DNA from: Psychrosphaera sp. B3R10
GTDB lineage: Bacteria; Pseudomonadota; Gammaproteobacteria; Enterobacterales; Alteromonadaceae
Length of the DNA: 64,000 nt
Assembly (NCBI RefSeq): GCF_018861025.1
Contig: NZ_JAHKQH010000007.1
Location: forward strand, 241,452 to 305,451
Direction: 5' to 3'
In this document: piece after piece, positions 35,741 through 44,900 of the stretch
Layout: every line of letters starts with the position of its first letter
How positions within the stretch are numbered: the stretch's first letter is position 1
Translations under genes and position numbers: made by a program
The notes under the pieces: model-generated
Databases searched by the model: none
What the model was told of the DNA's origin: nothing
The model's input: only the letters and a program-made list of their open reading frames with translations

Positions 35741-37024
35741 TTATTTATTCAAATTTGGTTCAATTGATTCATCAGATCCAATTGTTTCGCTTGGACGACT
35801 GCCTATTAATCCGTAATAGGCAATGTAGCCGTAACAAACAATAGGTAAAATAAAGGACATGTGGACGCCAATAATATCGGCTAAAAACCCTTGCACTACT
35901 GGAACAATTGCACCACCTACAATTGCTAAACATAAGATCCCAGAGCCTTGGCTAGTGTGTTTACCCAAGCCATTCAGCGCAAGACTGAAAATAGTTGGAA
36001 ACATAATTGAATTACACAAGCCAACTAACAATATTGACCACATGGCTAACGCGCCAGTACTCACTAATGTGATAAAGATTAATAGACAGGCAAGCGTAGC
36101 ATTAAATGCCAATGCTTTGCCCGCAGGAATTTTCTGCATGACGGCTGCGCCAATAAATCGCCCAACCATTGCACCGCCCCAATAATAGGTCAAGTATTTG
36201 GCTGCCTCAAGTTCTTCTAAACCCGCAATATCGGCTTCACCAAAAAAGTTAACTAAAAAGCTACCTATAGACACTTCAGCACCAACATAAACAAAAATAC
36301 CAAGGGCACCTAAAACTAAGTGTTTATATTGCCATGCAGAACCTTCGATAACTTCGTCACTTTCAGTTTCAGCAGACGCTATGTGAGGTAATTTTAAGTA
36401 AGCAAATATCGCTGCAAGGATTAGTAATGCGGCTGTTAAACCTAAATAAGGAATTTGAACTGACTCAGCTGATGTTGCAATTTCATTAGTCGCCTGCCCA
36501 AGGATAAGCAGTGCGCCAAAATACGGAGCGATTGTAGTGCCAAACGAATTGAACGCCTGAGTAAGTGTGAGTCTCGACGAAGCGGTCTCCGACGGTCCTA
36601 ACAATGTTACATACGGATTTGCGGAAACCTGCAAGATAGTAATACCACTGGCAAGCACAAATAGTGCGCCTAAAAATACTGGATAACTATGGCTAGATGC
36701 CGCTGGGTAAAAAAGTAGGCAACCACAAGCCGCCACAACAAGACCTGCAACAATGCCTTTTTGATAACCCAGTTTTTTGACTAAGTTACCTGCTGGCAAC
36801 GAAACAATAAAATAAGCGCCGAAAAAACAAAATTGCACCAACATTGATTGCATGTAATTTAAATCGAATACCGCTTTTAGATGAGGAATTAGTATATCGT
36901 TTAAACAAGTTATAAAGCCCCACATAAAAAATAGTGATGTGAGAGCTGACAACGCAAAACGGTGATTACTCCCGTTATTGTCTACTGAACTTAATGAACC
37001 GTTCGCAGGCGCTGAAATTGCCAT
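35741..37024 (-). CDS. FucP/GluP-type glucose/galactose MFS transporter
   Basis: A 427-aa inner-membrane transporter with twelve predicted helices. Family hallmarks are [19 protein letters not shown] in helix 1, [25 protein letters not shown] and [12 protein letters not shown]. It likely takes up glucose released by the co-transcribed GH3 enzyme by proton or sodium symport. Two LacI-type operators lie 101 and 155 bases upstream, in the intergenic space shared with the divergent GH1 gene. Confidence 0.9.
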   Translation of the reverse strand: MAISAPANGSLSSVDNNGSNHRFALSALTSLFFMWGFITCLNDILIPHLKAVFDLNYMQSMLVQFCFFGAYFIVSLPAGNLVKKLGYQKGIVAGLVVAACGCLLFYPAASSHSYPVFLGALFVLASGITILQVSANPYVTLLGPSETASSRLTLTQAFNSFGTTIAPYFGALLILGQATNEIATSAESVQIPYLGLTAALLILAAIFAYLKLPHIASAETESDEVIEGSAWQYKHLVLGALGIFVYVGAEVSIGSFLVNFFGEADIAGLEELEAAKYLTYYWGGAMVGRFIGAAVMQKIPAGKALAFNATLACLLIFITLVSTGALAMWSILLVGLCNSIMFPTIFSLALNGLGKHTSQGSGILCLAIVGGAIVPVVQGFLADIIGVHMSFILPIVCYGYIAYYGLIGSRPSETIGSDESIEPNLNK

Positions 37025-37124
37025 ACGTATTCCCCTTTATTATTTTTTTAGTTAAAAAATTGTAAGCCGATAACAAAATTCGGTATTGACGAATCAAAAA
37101 TATCAATTTAATCTAACCCAACTT

Positions 37125-37138
37125 TGTAAGCGCTTTCA
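37125..37138. promoter_or_regulatory. LacI-family operator
   Basis: TGTAAGCGCTTTCA, identical to the site at 23773, lies 101 bases before the FucP-type transporter start in the divergent promoter region shared with GH1. Confidence 0.78.
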
Positions 37139-37178
37139 TTAATAATAAACTTGTCTGCAACATAAGTTCAAGTCTTTT

Positions 37179-37192
37179 TGTAAGCGCTTACT
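37179..37192. promoter_or_regulatory. LacI-family operator
   Basis: TGTAAGCGCTTACT is one base short of the perfect palindrome. It is located 69 bases before the GH1 ATG and 54 bases from the neighbouring site. Confidence 0.78.
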
Positions 37193-37260
37193 AAATAACT
37201 TGATTTTACCTTGAAAAACGCGATGAAGCGGACTTTACACCAGACCAATGGGTACCTTTG

Positions 37261-38601
37261 ATGAACAAAATAACTTTGCCAATAACGTCACCAATGATGA
37301 AACGCCAATTTACATTTGGTGTGGCAACCGCATCTTTTCAGATTGAAGGTGGTATCGAACATCGTCTTCCATGTATTTGGGATACTTTTTGTGAGACAGA
37401 TGGAAAAATTGCAGATAGTTCAAATGGTAAAATTGCCTGTGATCATTTTAATAAATGGCAGGACGATGTTGAGCTAATTAGTTCGCTTGGTGTTGATGCC
37501 TACCGCCTTTCCATCAGTTGGCCTCGTGTTATAAAACAAGATGGTACATTGAACGAAGAAGGTGTTAGTTTTTATCAAAACTTAATTGATGGCCTTAACG
37601 CGAAAAACATTAAAGTATTTGCCACACTTTATCATTGGGATCTGCCACAACATTTGGAAGACCAAGGTGGTTGGTTGAATAGAGAAACAGCCTATAAATT
37701 TGCTCAATATGTAGATCTAGTTTCAAAAGAGCTAGGCGAAAAAGTTCATTCTTACGCAACATTTAACGAACCATTCTGTTCGGCATTTTTGGGGTATGAG
37801 ATAGGTGTTCATGCACCTGGTAAAACCGGTAAAGCAAACGGTCGTCAAGCAGCGCACCACATATTGTTAGCCCATGGGCTAGCAATGCCAATTTTACAAA
37901 AAAACTGTCCAAATAGCCTTAATGGCATCGTTCTTAACTTTACACCATGTTACGCCGCAAGCGATTCCGACGCGGACAAGCAAGCTGCAGAATATGCCGA
38001 CCAATATATCAATCAATGGTACATAAAACCTATCATGGATGGCGCCTATCCGAGCATCATAGATAAACTTGGCAACGATTGGGCTCCTGATATGCAAGAA
38101 GGTGATTTGGCAATTATTAATTGCCCAGTGGACTTCCTTGGCATCAATTATTATACCCGCCTGTTGTATTCTGCACCGGCCCAAGACGGTGAGTTTTACA
38201 CTGAACACGACCATTTGTTTCCACGTACAGATATTGGCTGGGAAATTTATCCAAAAGCACTAACGGAACTGCTCGTTTCACTAAACTCAAAATACACACT
38301 ACCACCGGTTTACATTACAGAAAATGGTGCTGCGATTGCAGACCAAATGGTTGACGGTATTGTCCAGGATACTGACCGTATTAATTATTATAATGGCCAC
38401 CTTAACGCAGTAAACGATGCGATAGCCGATGGTGTAAATGTCGTGGGGTATTTTGCGTGGAGCCTAATGGACAACTTCGAATGGGCAGAAGGTTACCTTA
38501 AACGATTTGGCATTGTTTATGTCGATTACGACACTCAAGTAAGAACCATTAAACAAAGTGGTCTTGCATATAAAGACTTGATAACCTCTCGGGGTGAATA
38601 G
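37261..38601 (+). CDS. GH1 beta-glucosidase
   Basis: A 446-aa cytosolic family 1 enzyme hydrolysing cellobiose or other beta-glucosides to glucose. The ATG at 37261 is taken as start; the frame also has a TTG one codon earlier. The N-terminal FGVATASFQIEGG, the acid/base Glu170 in TFNEP, the nucleophile Glu354 in ITENGA and the closing WSLMDNFEWAEGY are all present. It has no signal peptide, so it acts after uptake. It starts the unit GH1, GPH symporter, LacI regulator and has two operators upstream. Confidence 0.95.
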   Translation: MNKITLPITSPMMKRQFTFGVATASFQIEGGIEHRLPCIWDTFCETDGKIADSSNGKIACDHFNKWQDDVELISSLGVDAYRLSISWPRVIKQDGTLNEEGVSFYQNLIDGLNAKNIKVFATLYHWDLPQHLEDQGGWLNRETAYKFAQYVDLVSKELGEKVHSYATFNEPFCSAFLGYEIGVHAPGKTGKANGRQAAHHILLAHGLAMPILQKNCPNSLNGIVLNFTPCYAASDSDADKQAAEYADQYINQWYIKPIMDGAYPSIIDKLGNDWAPDMQEGDLAIINCPVDFLGINYYTRLLYSAPAQDGEFYTEHDHLFPRTDIGWEIYPKALTELLVSLNSKYTLPPVYITENGAAIADQMVDGIVQDTDRINYYNGHLNAVNDAIADGVNVVGYFAWSLMDNFEWAEGYLKRFGIVYVDYDTQVRTIKQSGLAYKDLITSRGE

Positions 38602-38657
38602 TTAAAAGTAAAACTAAATAAGCTCAGTACAAGCCAACTACAATAAAAATAAATGGA

Positions 38658-40190
38658 ATGACAATGCAACTAGCCCTTAAAGAAAAAATTGGATACGCGC
38701 TCGGCGACGCCGCAGCAAACTTAGTTTGGCGAGGCGCGCTTGCATATTTAGCCGTATTCTATACCGATACATTTGGGTTAACGGCAGCGGCGGCAGCCAT
38801 GCTGTTTTTAGTTGTTCGGCTTACAGACGGAATTACCGATATAATCATGGGTATGATCGCCGATAGAACCGACACAAAATGGGGTAAATTTAGACCTTGG
38901 ATTTTGTGGTCAACGCCATTTTTAGCGCTATTTATGGTGTTGTGTTTTACCACGCCAGACTTTAGTTACGACGGTAAATTAGCGTTTGCGTACGTGACTT
39001 ATATTGGCTTAACGTTAGCTTATACTGTAAATAATGTCCCTTATTCTGCATTGATGGGCGTCATGACAAATGATGACAAAGAACGAACAAGTCTATCTGG
39101 ATTTAGATTTGCAGGTGCATTTTTAGGTGGTTTGTTTGTAATGGGCTTCTTACCTCAACTCGTTGAATACTTTGGTCAAGGTAACCAGCAACAAGGTTAC
39201 CAATACACTATGTATTTATTTGCCGCTTTTCTTCTTGTATTAATGGTCATAACGTTTTCCACTACTCAAGAGCGAGTTAAACCTGTAGCCGATAATAATA
39301 GCGGTTCATTAAAATCAGAATTAAAAGATTTAAGTAAAAACCTACCATTTATCATTTTACCGCTACTCGCGACCACCTTGTTCTTCTACTACCGTAACTT
39401 GCCAACAGGCCTGTTTTTTGTAGCGGTTGTGGTATTTTGTCATTTCGCAATAAAACGCTTGCTGAGTTCTGATCACTCCAATCTAACCCGCAGTCAGCAA
39501 GACATGATTGACTTATTAAATAACAAACCATGGTTAATATTACTCGGTATGGGCTTTTTAACCATGATGTTTAATGGTATTAAATATGGCGTAATTGCCT
39601 ATTATTTTAAATATTTTGTCGGTGACGAAATACTCGCTGGCCAATATTTTGTTGGACTGTTAGTTGTCAGTATTTTGGGTGCTTTGAGCACAAGTACTCT
39701 AGCGAAATGGTTTGGTCGTAAGCAGTTGTTTATTGGCGCGCTGATCATCAGCAGCCTATTAACTGGCGCCATGTTCTGGATCCCAGAAAAGTCCATCGTA
39801 CCGGTATTTTTGTTGGGTTGTTCTGCTGAGTTTTTTGCTGCAATTATGCCAACCTTGTTTTTCTCAATGCTAGGCGACTCTGCCGACTATTCTGAATGGA
39901 AAAATGGGCGCAGAGCAACAGGACTGATTTATTCCGCTGGTACATTTGTTCAAAAAACAGGCGGTGGTTTTGCCGGTGCACTTGTGCTCCTAGTATTGTC
40001 AGGTTATGGCTATGACGGTATGGATGCTGCAACAATTGAAGACTCACTGCCAGGCATGCAATGGCTGATGAGTTGGATCCCTGCGGCATTCGGGTTTATC
40101 GCAGCGGCACTAATGATGTTTTATCCTCTTGACGATAAGATGCAGGAAAAAATGACAAATGATTTATCAGAAGCACGTTTGGCTAGTTAA
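38658..40190 (+). CDS. GPH-family symporter with an inserted hydrophobic segment
   Basis: A 510-aa glycoside:cation symporter with LKEKIGYALGDAAANLVW, DGITDIIMGMIADRTDTKWGKFRPW and NGRRATGLIYSAGTFVQKTGGG. Compared with the other GPH protein here (456 aa) it has about 60 extra residues (about 227-286) between the central loop and the DLLNNKPW motif, including two hydrophobic stretches (FIILPLLATTLFFYY and GLFFVAVVVFCHFAI). These could add two helices or a membrane hairpin. It probably imports beta-glucosides for GH1 and lies 56 bases downstream of it. Confidence 0.9.
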   Translation: MTMQLALKEKIGYALGDAAANLVWRGALAYLAVFYTDTFGLTAAAAAMLFLVVRLTDGITDIIMGMIADRTDTKWGKFRPWILWSTPFLALFMVLCFTTPDFSYDGKLAFAYVTYIGLTLAYTVNNVPYSALMGVMTNDDKERTSLSGFRFAGAFLGGLFVMGFLPQLVEYFGQGNQQQGYQYTMYLFAAFLLVLMVITFSTTQERVKPVADNNSGSLKSELKDLSKNLPFIILPLLATTLFFYYRNLPTGLFFVAVVVFCHFAIKRLLSSDHSNLTRSQQDMIDLLNNKPWLILLGMGFLTMMFNGIKYGVIAYYFKYFVGDEILAGQYFVGLLVVSILGALSTSTLAKWFGRKQLFIGALIISSLLTGAMFWIPEKSIVPVFLLGCSAEFFAAIMPTLFFSMLGDSADYSEWKNGRRATGLIYSAGTFVQKTGGGFAGALVLLVLSGYGYDGMDAATIEDSLPGMQWLMSWIPAAFGFIAAALMMFYPLDDKMQEKMTNDLSEARLAS

Positions 40191-40244
40191 CCGTTACAAG
40201 AAAGGGTAAACTCACGCTGAATTTTTTAAGGATTTGATAGTGTA

Positions 40245-41249
40245 ATGGCGACAATTTACGAAGTTTCAGAACTGGCTGGGGTATCATTGGCTACCGTATC
40301 TAGGGTTATGAATGGCTCTAGTAATGTAAGTGATAAAACACGAAAAAAAGTCGAAGCCGCAATGAGTAAATTGGGTTATCGTCCGAATTCTATTGCCCAG
40401 TCCTTAGCTTCAAGTCGCTCTAACAGTATCGGTGTAATGATACCTGAGTTAAAAGGCCCATTTTTTGGGTTCTTAATGAGTGGGGTTGAAACCCAACTTA
40501 GAAAAGCCAACAAACACGTTATTTTTACCGCGGGTCACAGCGAAGAAGCAACTGAAAAAGACGGCATAGAGTTTCTTTTAAGCCGAAATTGCGATGCGTT
40601 AATTCTGCACGTTGAAGCGGTAACTGATGAATACTTAGTCGAATTATCTAAAAGCAAGATCCCAGTTGTTATTATTAACCGCGTTGTCGAAGAAATTAAA
40701 GACTTGTGCATTTACTTAGATAATCGCGTTGGTGGCTATTTGGCTGCCAAAGCAATTATTGAAAAAGGCCACAGGAACATTGCTTATATTTCTGGACCTA
40801 CCTGGAAAATAGATTCCAATGACCGATTATTTGGTCATAAAGCCGCACTAGAAGAGTCTGGCATCGAATTTGATGAAGACCTGCTCTATCGCGGCGACTT
40901 TATTCAAGAAAGCGGCAGTATTGGTTTAAGTGAGCTTATTCATAAAAACAAACCGTTTACTGCACTGATTTGTGCTAATGACGAAACGGCCTGTGGTGCT
41001 ATGGCTATGGCACGGAAGTTAGGTATGGATTTACCAGAAAACCTCTCAATTGTTGGGTTCGATAATATTTTATACGCAAGCTACTTATACCCGACTCTAA
41101 CGACACTCAATTATCCTGTATTTAATATGGCAAAAATGGCTGTAGATTTAGTGCTCAAAGAAGTTTATCAATTTGAAAATATTGAGATTACCAATCAATT
41201 TTCGCCAAAACTTGTGGAACGTAATTCTGTCATTCCATTTACCGAATAA
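40245..41249 (+). CDS. LacI-family transcriptional regulator
   Basis: A 334-aa repressor. Residues 1-56 are the helix-turn-helix and hinge (IYEVSELAGVSLATVSRVMNG ... LGYRPNSIAQSLAS); the rest is a periplasmic-binding-protein-like sugar sensor (NSIGVMIPELKGPFFG, DNRVGGYLAAKAIIEKGHRNIAYI, CANDETACGAMAMARKLG). It is the best candidate to bind the six TGTAAGCGCTT sites in the window, although none lies directly before it; it would be co-transcribed with GH1 and the symporter, which are preceded by two. The inducer is probably a beta-glucoside such as cellobiose, by context only. Confidence 0.9.
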   Translation: MATIYEVSELAGVSLATVSRVMNGSSNVSDKTRKKVEAAMSKLGYRPNSIAQSLASSRSNSIGVMIPELKGPFFGFLMSGVETQLRKANKHVIFTAGHSEEATEKDGIEFLLSRNCDALILHVEAVTDEYLVELSKSKIPVVIINRVVEEIKDLCIYLDNRVGGYLAAKAIIEKGHRNIAYISGPTWKIDSNDRLFGHKAALEESGIEFDEDLLYRGDFIQESGSIGLSELIHKNKPFTALICANDETACGAMAMARKLGMDLPENLSIVGFDNILYASYLYPTLTTLNYPVFNMAKMAVDLVLKEVYQFENIEITNQFSPKLVERNSVIPFTE

Positions 41250-41341
41250 TATTGATTATGTAAGGGTATTGTCGGCTTAACGTTTCGATACAACAAAAGG
41301 CACTACCCGAAATTACAGATAATGCCCTGTTGCGTCTAGCT

Positions 41342-42220
41342 TTAGTCTAAACGCGCCATTATCTTATCCAAACCTTGCTTAGACAACTTCACAGAATCTA
41401 ATTCAGTTAATCCAGCAGGGTATTCTTCTTGCTCAACAACTATCCATTGTGTGCCGCCTACCGCCATATTAGTTTTGATCAGTGTTGCCCAATCATAGCC
41501 ATCATCACCTAAAATAACAGACTCCGGTTGACCGTCTTTAGTTCTAACTTTGTAATGAGTCGTTAATGTACGATTTGGGTATTTAGTCACAAAGTTAACC
41601 GCATCTTTTTTAGAATAATTAACCCAGCCAACATCGAGTTGCAGCAAAAATGAGTTGTTGGTGTTTTGGGCAATGTAATCCCAATAGGTTTCGCCTTGAA
41701 ACTCGTTAAACTCTTGGTCATGATTATGGTATCCAAACACCATATTTCGTTCGGTCACTTTAACTTGGATTGCATTAAGCTGCGCCACCATCTCTTTAAC
41801 ATCGGTTGGGTGCCAAGCGCGTTCATCCCAAGGAACTATAAGCAATTTTGCGCCTAACGTTTGATAGAAATCCAAAGTACTTTCAATATTCGCATTAGAC
41901 AACGCGTCGTAGTTAACATGCGCACCACTCGCTGTTAAATTTAATGAATTCAAAAACTGTTTTAATCCTTTTGCATCACCTGCGTAGGGCCCAAAATTGC
42001 CAGCAAACTCAACTCCTTCAAATCCCATATCTGATAACTTTTGAAGAGTCCCCTTAAAGTCATTAGTGAGTGCGTTTTTGACTGACCACAGTTGTACACT
42101 TATTTTCGGCAAGTCTTGCTTGGTAACATTTGGCTCAGTTGACTTACTACACCCTAAGACAGTTAGTACCGTTACCAGCGATAAAATCACTTTCAGATTA
42201 AAAAAATTTTTAGTATTCAT
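41342..42220 (-). CDS. Lipoprotein of the sugar phosphate isomerase/epimerase (xylose isomerase-like TIM barrel) family
   Basis: A 292-aa protein starting at the ATG at 42220, which follows AAGGGT and opens a lipoprotein signal (ILSLVTVLTVLGC). The frame extends 47 codons upstream, but that stretch does not resemble a protein start. The mature part is an AP-endonuclease-2-type TIM barrel: ISVQLWSVKNAL, GFEGVEFAGNFG, FGYHNHDQEF (metal-type His, Glu), LQLDVGWVNY (Asp) and VVEQEEY (Glu). Such proteins isomerise or oxidise sugars, but a periplasmic lipoprotein form is poorly understood. It is convergent with the LacI gene. Confidence 0.82.
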   Translation of the reverse strand: MNTKNFFNLKVILSLVTVLTVLGCSKSTEPNVTKQDLPKISVQLWSVKNALTNDFKGTLQKLSDMGFEGVEFAGNFGPYAGDAKGLKQFLNSLNLTASGAHVNYDALSNANIESTLDFYQTLGAKLLIVPWDERAWHPTDVKEMVAQLNAIQVKVTERNMVFGYHNHDQEFNEFQGETYWDYIAQNTNNSFLLQLDVGWVNYSKKDAVNFVTKYPNRTLTTHYKVRTKDGQPESVILGDDGYDWATLIKTNMAVGGTQWIVVEQEEYPAGLTELDSVKLSKQGLDKIMARLD

Positions 42221-42883
42221 TTCTACCCTTTTGAATAAACCATTTTTACGAAACGATAACCTTATTAGTCCCAGAAACTGTAACAATACAGTGCTAACGG
42301 AAATAGACGAGTTAGCATTTTTATAAAAACCACTTTTGATACAAATTAGCTTATCGTGCATCCTGTATTTTCGTTACGATAAATTAGGCTATCGATGGAA
42401 TAAAATCAGCGTATTAACATTATTGCAGGTCGGCCATTATCTAAATTAAAGACGTGTTTTTAACTCAATTAGCTTGAGTTAACCGCGTTCATTTTTACTA
42501 TTTCATTGTTTTACGTTATGTTATTTTTTCGCCATATTTACTTATAGTGATTATAACCATAAGTTACTCATACCTGATTAATTTAAGCTGAACAAATTAG
42601 TCAGGCAGAGCTGCCCTTTTCTTCCCGTTGGGGGTAGCTCGACTAAATTTTACTTACACATATGTATCACCTAAATTGCCATTTACGAAGTGAATTGTAG
42701 TCTGCTCTATTTGAAGGCAAACAACAGCGATACGTGCTAAAAAATCGATGGCATTTGCAAAATTGCATGAGTAGCATTTGAACATTTAGACGTAAACTCA
42801 GTGGGAAGAACATCTAAACAAAGTAAACTCCGGTGACATAATTATCTCTATTTGCCGGTATTGTATTAAATTAAGGAAACAAC
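42221..42883. other. Long intergenic region before the GH10 gene
   Basis: This is 663 bases upstream of the GH10 gene and of the divergent lipoprotein gene. No credible coding frame was found. An imperfect inverted repeat at 42597-42646 is listed separately. No copy of the TGTAAGCGCTT operator is present, so GH10 may be under different control. Confidence 0.6.
42597..42646. repeat. Imperfect inverted repeat, possible RNA hairpin
   Basis: The outer arms TTAGTC/GACTAA and inner arms GAGCT/AGCTC with CCC/GGG fold into an interrupted hairpin of about 50 bases. There is no T-run on either side, so it is not a standard terminator. It could be a regulatory RNA element or a remnant of a mobile element. 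Confidence 0.35.
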
Positions 42884-44044
42884 ATGCACCAAATCCTAAA
42901 CTCTCGCGTAGTGGTAGTCCTGAGTATACTCTTACTGTCTTCTTGCGCCGATAACGGCAAAGAAATGTCTACAGCGAAATCTGTTGATGCTTCAAAAAAT
43001 CTTTCTCTACGTAATCTATTTGGTGATAAATTTATGATAGGTGCTGCTCTTAACAAGGAGCAAATACTAAATACTGAAGCTGATACACTGCCATTGGTAA
43101 AAAAGCAATTTGACGCGTTAACCGCAGAAAATGAAATGAAGTGGGAAAGTATCCACCCTACGAGAAACAACTATAAATTTGACTCAGCAGATGCATTGGC
43201 AGCCATAGCAAAAGATCATAATTCATTTTTTGTTGGCCACACGCTTGTTTGGCATGCCCAAACACCTGATTGGGTTTTTACTGATAATAATGGCCAAAAT
43301 CGTACCAAACAGGACCTAACTGCCATTGTTGAAGAACACATCAATACAGTCGCAGGCCGCTATCAAAACAAGGTGAATGGTTGGGATGTGCTCAACGAAG
43401 CCTTTAACGAAGACGGTACATTACGTCAATCCAAATGGTTAGAGATTTTAGGTGATGATTATATCGCTGAAGTCTTTAAAATGGCTGCTAAAGCTGCGCC
43501 TGATGCAGAGTTGTACTATAACGATTACAACTTATTTAAACCTGAAAAACGTCGTGGCGTTGTTGCTATGGCAAAAAAACTAATCGCGCGTGGAATTAAA
43601 ATTGATGGGATAGGAATACAAGGTCATTATGCGCTTGATTATCCAGACCTTGCAGAACTCGAAGACTCTATTATTGCGTTTGGTGAGCTTGGACTAAAAG
43701 TAATGATCACAGAATTAGATGTGTCTGTGTTGCCATTTCCTGAAGACGCGCATCAAGGCGCTGACGTTTCACAAAATTTCCAATTACAAGACAAATACGA
43801 CCCTTACCGAAACGGGATCCCAGATGATGTAAACGCTCAACTTGGCGATCGTTACAAACAGTTATTTGCGCTATTTTTAAAACACAGCGACAAAATAAGT
43901 CGTGTAACATTTTGGGGGGTGCACGATACTCAAACATGGCGTAACTATTGGCCAATGCAGGGTCGCACCGACTACCCATTATTGATAAACCGTGACAAGC
44001 AACTCAAACCTTGGGTAAAAGACTTAATGCCAACGCAACCTTAG
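42884..44044 (+). CDS. GH10 endo-1,4-beta-xylanase lipoprotein
   Basis: A 386-aa family 10 enzyme that cleaves xylan or related beta-1,4 chains internally. It is a lipoprotein (lipobox LLSSC, Cys21). Catalytic residues are visible: acid/base Glu172 in WDVLNEAF and nucleophile Glu277 in MITELDVSV. Also present are AENEMKWESI, GHTLVWHAQTPDW, GIGIQGHY and WGVHDTQTWR. Its length suits a single catalytic domain without a binding module. A ribosome site (AAGGAA) precedes the ATG. It is the only clear hemicellulase in the window. Confidence 0.94.
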   Translation: MHQILNSRVVVVLSILLLSSCADNGKEMSTAKSVDASKNLSLRNLFGDKFMIGAALNKEQILNTEADTLPLVKKQFDALTAENEMKWESIHPTRNNYKFDSADALAAIAKDHNSFFVGHTLVWHAQTPDWVFTDNNGQNRTKQDLTAIVEEHINTVAGRYQNKVNGWDVLNEAFNEDGTLRQSKWLEILGDDYIAEVFKMAAKAAPDAELYYNDYNLFKPEKRRGVVAMAKKLIARGIKIDGIGIQGHYALDYPDLAELEDSIIAFGELGLKVMITELDVSVLPFPEDAHQGADVSQNFQLQDKYDPYRNGIPDDVNAQLGDRYKQLFALFLKHSDKISRVTFWGVHDTQTWRNYWPMQGRTDYPLLINRDKQLKPWVKDLMPTQP

Positions 44045-44072
44045 TTGAACAATATTTTGTCCTAATAAAATC

Positions 44073-44106
44073 GCTATACGCATTTAATTAGTTATTTGCG
44101 TATAGC
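44073..44106 (+). terminator. Hairpin after GH10 gene
   Basis: Perfect 10-base arms GCTATACGCA and TGCGTATAGC lie about 30 bases past the stop, between convergent genes. No U-run follows, so termination is only possible, not certain. Confidence 0.5.
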
Positions 44107-44153
44107 AGTCCGAAACCCTTTCCCTAAACTCTCACAAAGCTAAATTTATCGTT

Positions 44154-44900
44154 TTAAAGTTCAAACGAAAAGCCAAATTCCGTTAACCTGCGATATGCCG
44201 TTTCATCAAATTGATACAAGCCCGCCGCACGATGAGCCACATTCGTTTGTTTTTCTTTGCAATCAATCAACAAGTTCATTTTCAATATTTTTCGACGAAA
44301 ATTCGGCTTGTCCAACTTTTGGCCTAAAATCGCTTCATAGATTTCTTGCAATTGAAGCAATGAAAATTTTTCTGGCAACAAACTGAATCCCACAGGCTCA
44401 TGTCTGACTTTGTACCTAAGTTGTTTAATCGCGGCTTCAACAATGTTTTGATGATCAAAAATCAAATCTGGAAGCTCGTTAACGTCAAACCACGCTACTT
44501 CAATATCTTTGTTTCCCGTCGTAATTTTTACGTCTTCGAATCGAACGAGCGCATAATAAGCAACGGTGATAATCCGACTAAGTGGATATCTGTCCACCGC
44601 ACCAAACGTACTGAGTTGTTCCAAATACAGTTTTTTAACTAAGGTGACTTTCTTAATAACTCGTAGCGCTGCTTCGTCAAGACTTTCATCCAGCTTAACC
44701 CAATGGCCGATGACACCCCACTTGTTACTGGCAATACCTTGTGTGTATTTAACTAAGAGTAATTTTAATTTGCTGTCTTGCAATGAGAATATCAGATTGT
44801 CGACGGAAACATTTGGCAGCGTGTCTTCAGCACCAAATTCTAATTTTTCAGTCGATTCTACAAAGATAGGTGTGTCTTTTTTCACGTATTTACCATCCAT
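44154..44900 (-). CDS. NrtR-type regulator with degenerate Nudix domain
   Basis: A 248-aa protein with an N-terminal Nudix-like domain (about 28-150) and a C-terminal winged-helix domain (about 160-248, FSLLQLQEIYEAILGQKLDKPNFRRKILKM) as in NrtR-type transcription factors. The Nudix box is broken: where hydrolases have REUXEE this protein has RVIKKV, so it should sense rather than hydrolyse. Such regulators control NAD or pentose/sugar genes in other bacteria. It is convergent with GH10, and a LacI-type operator lies 109 bases upstream of its start, which suggests a place in the sugar network. Its ligand is unknown. Confidence 0.83.
   Translation of the reverse strand: MDGKYVKKDTPIFVESTEKLEFGAEDTLPNVSVDNLIFSLQDSKLKLLLVKYTQGIASNKWGVIGHWVKLDESLDEAALRVIKKVTLVKKLYLEQLSTFGAVDRYPLSRIITVAYYALVRFEDVKITTGNKDIEVAWFDVNELPDLIFDHQNIVEAAIKQLRYKVRHEPVGFSLLPEKFSLLQLQEIYEAILGQKLDKPNFRRKILKMNLLIDCKEKQTNVAHRAAGLYQFDETAYRRLTEFGFSFEL

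Noticed and set aside
35107-35844. 245-codon plus-strand frame opposite the GH3 gene
   Set aside because: Long, but it is the complement of highly conserved GH3 active-site sequence and has no domain of its own.
42221-42361. 47-codon N-terminal extension of the isomerase-like lipoprotein
   Set aside because: The extension precedes a complete lipoprotein signal peptide with its own ribosome site, so it would bury the signal.
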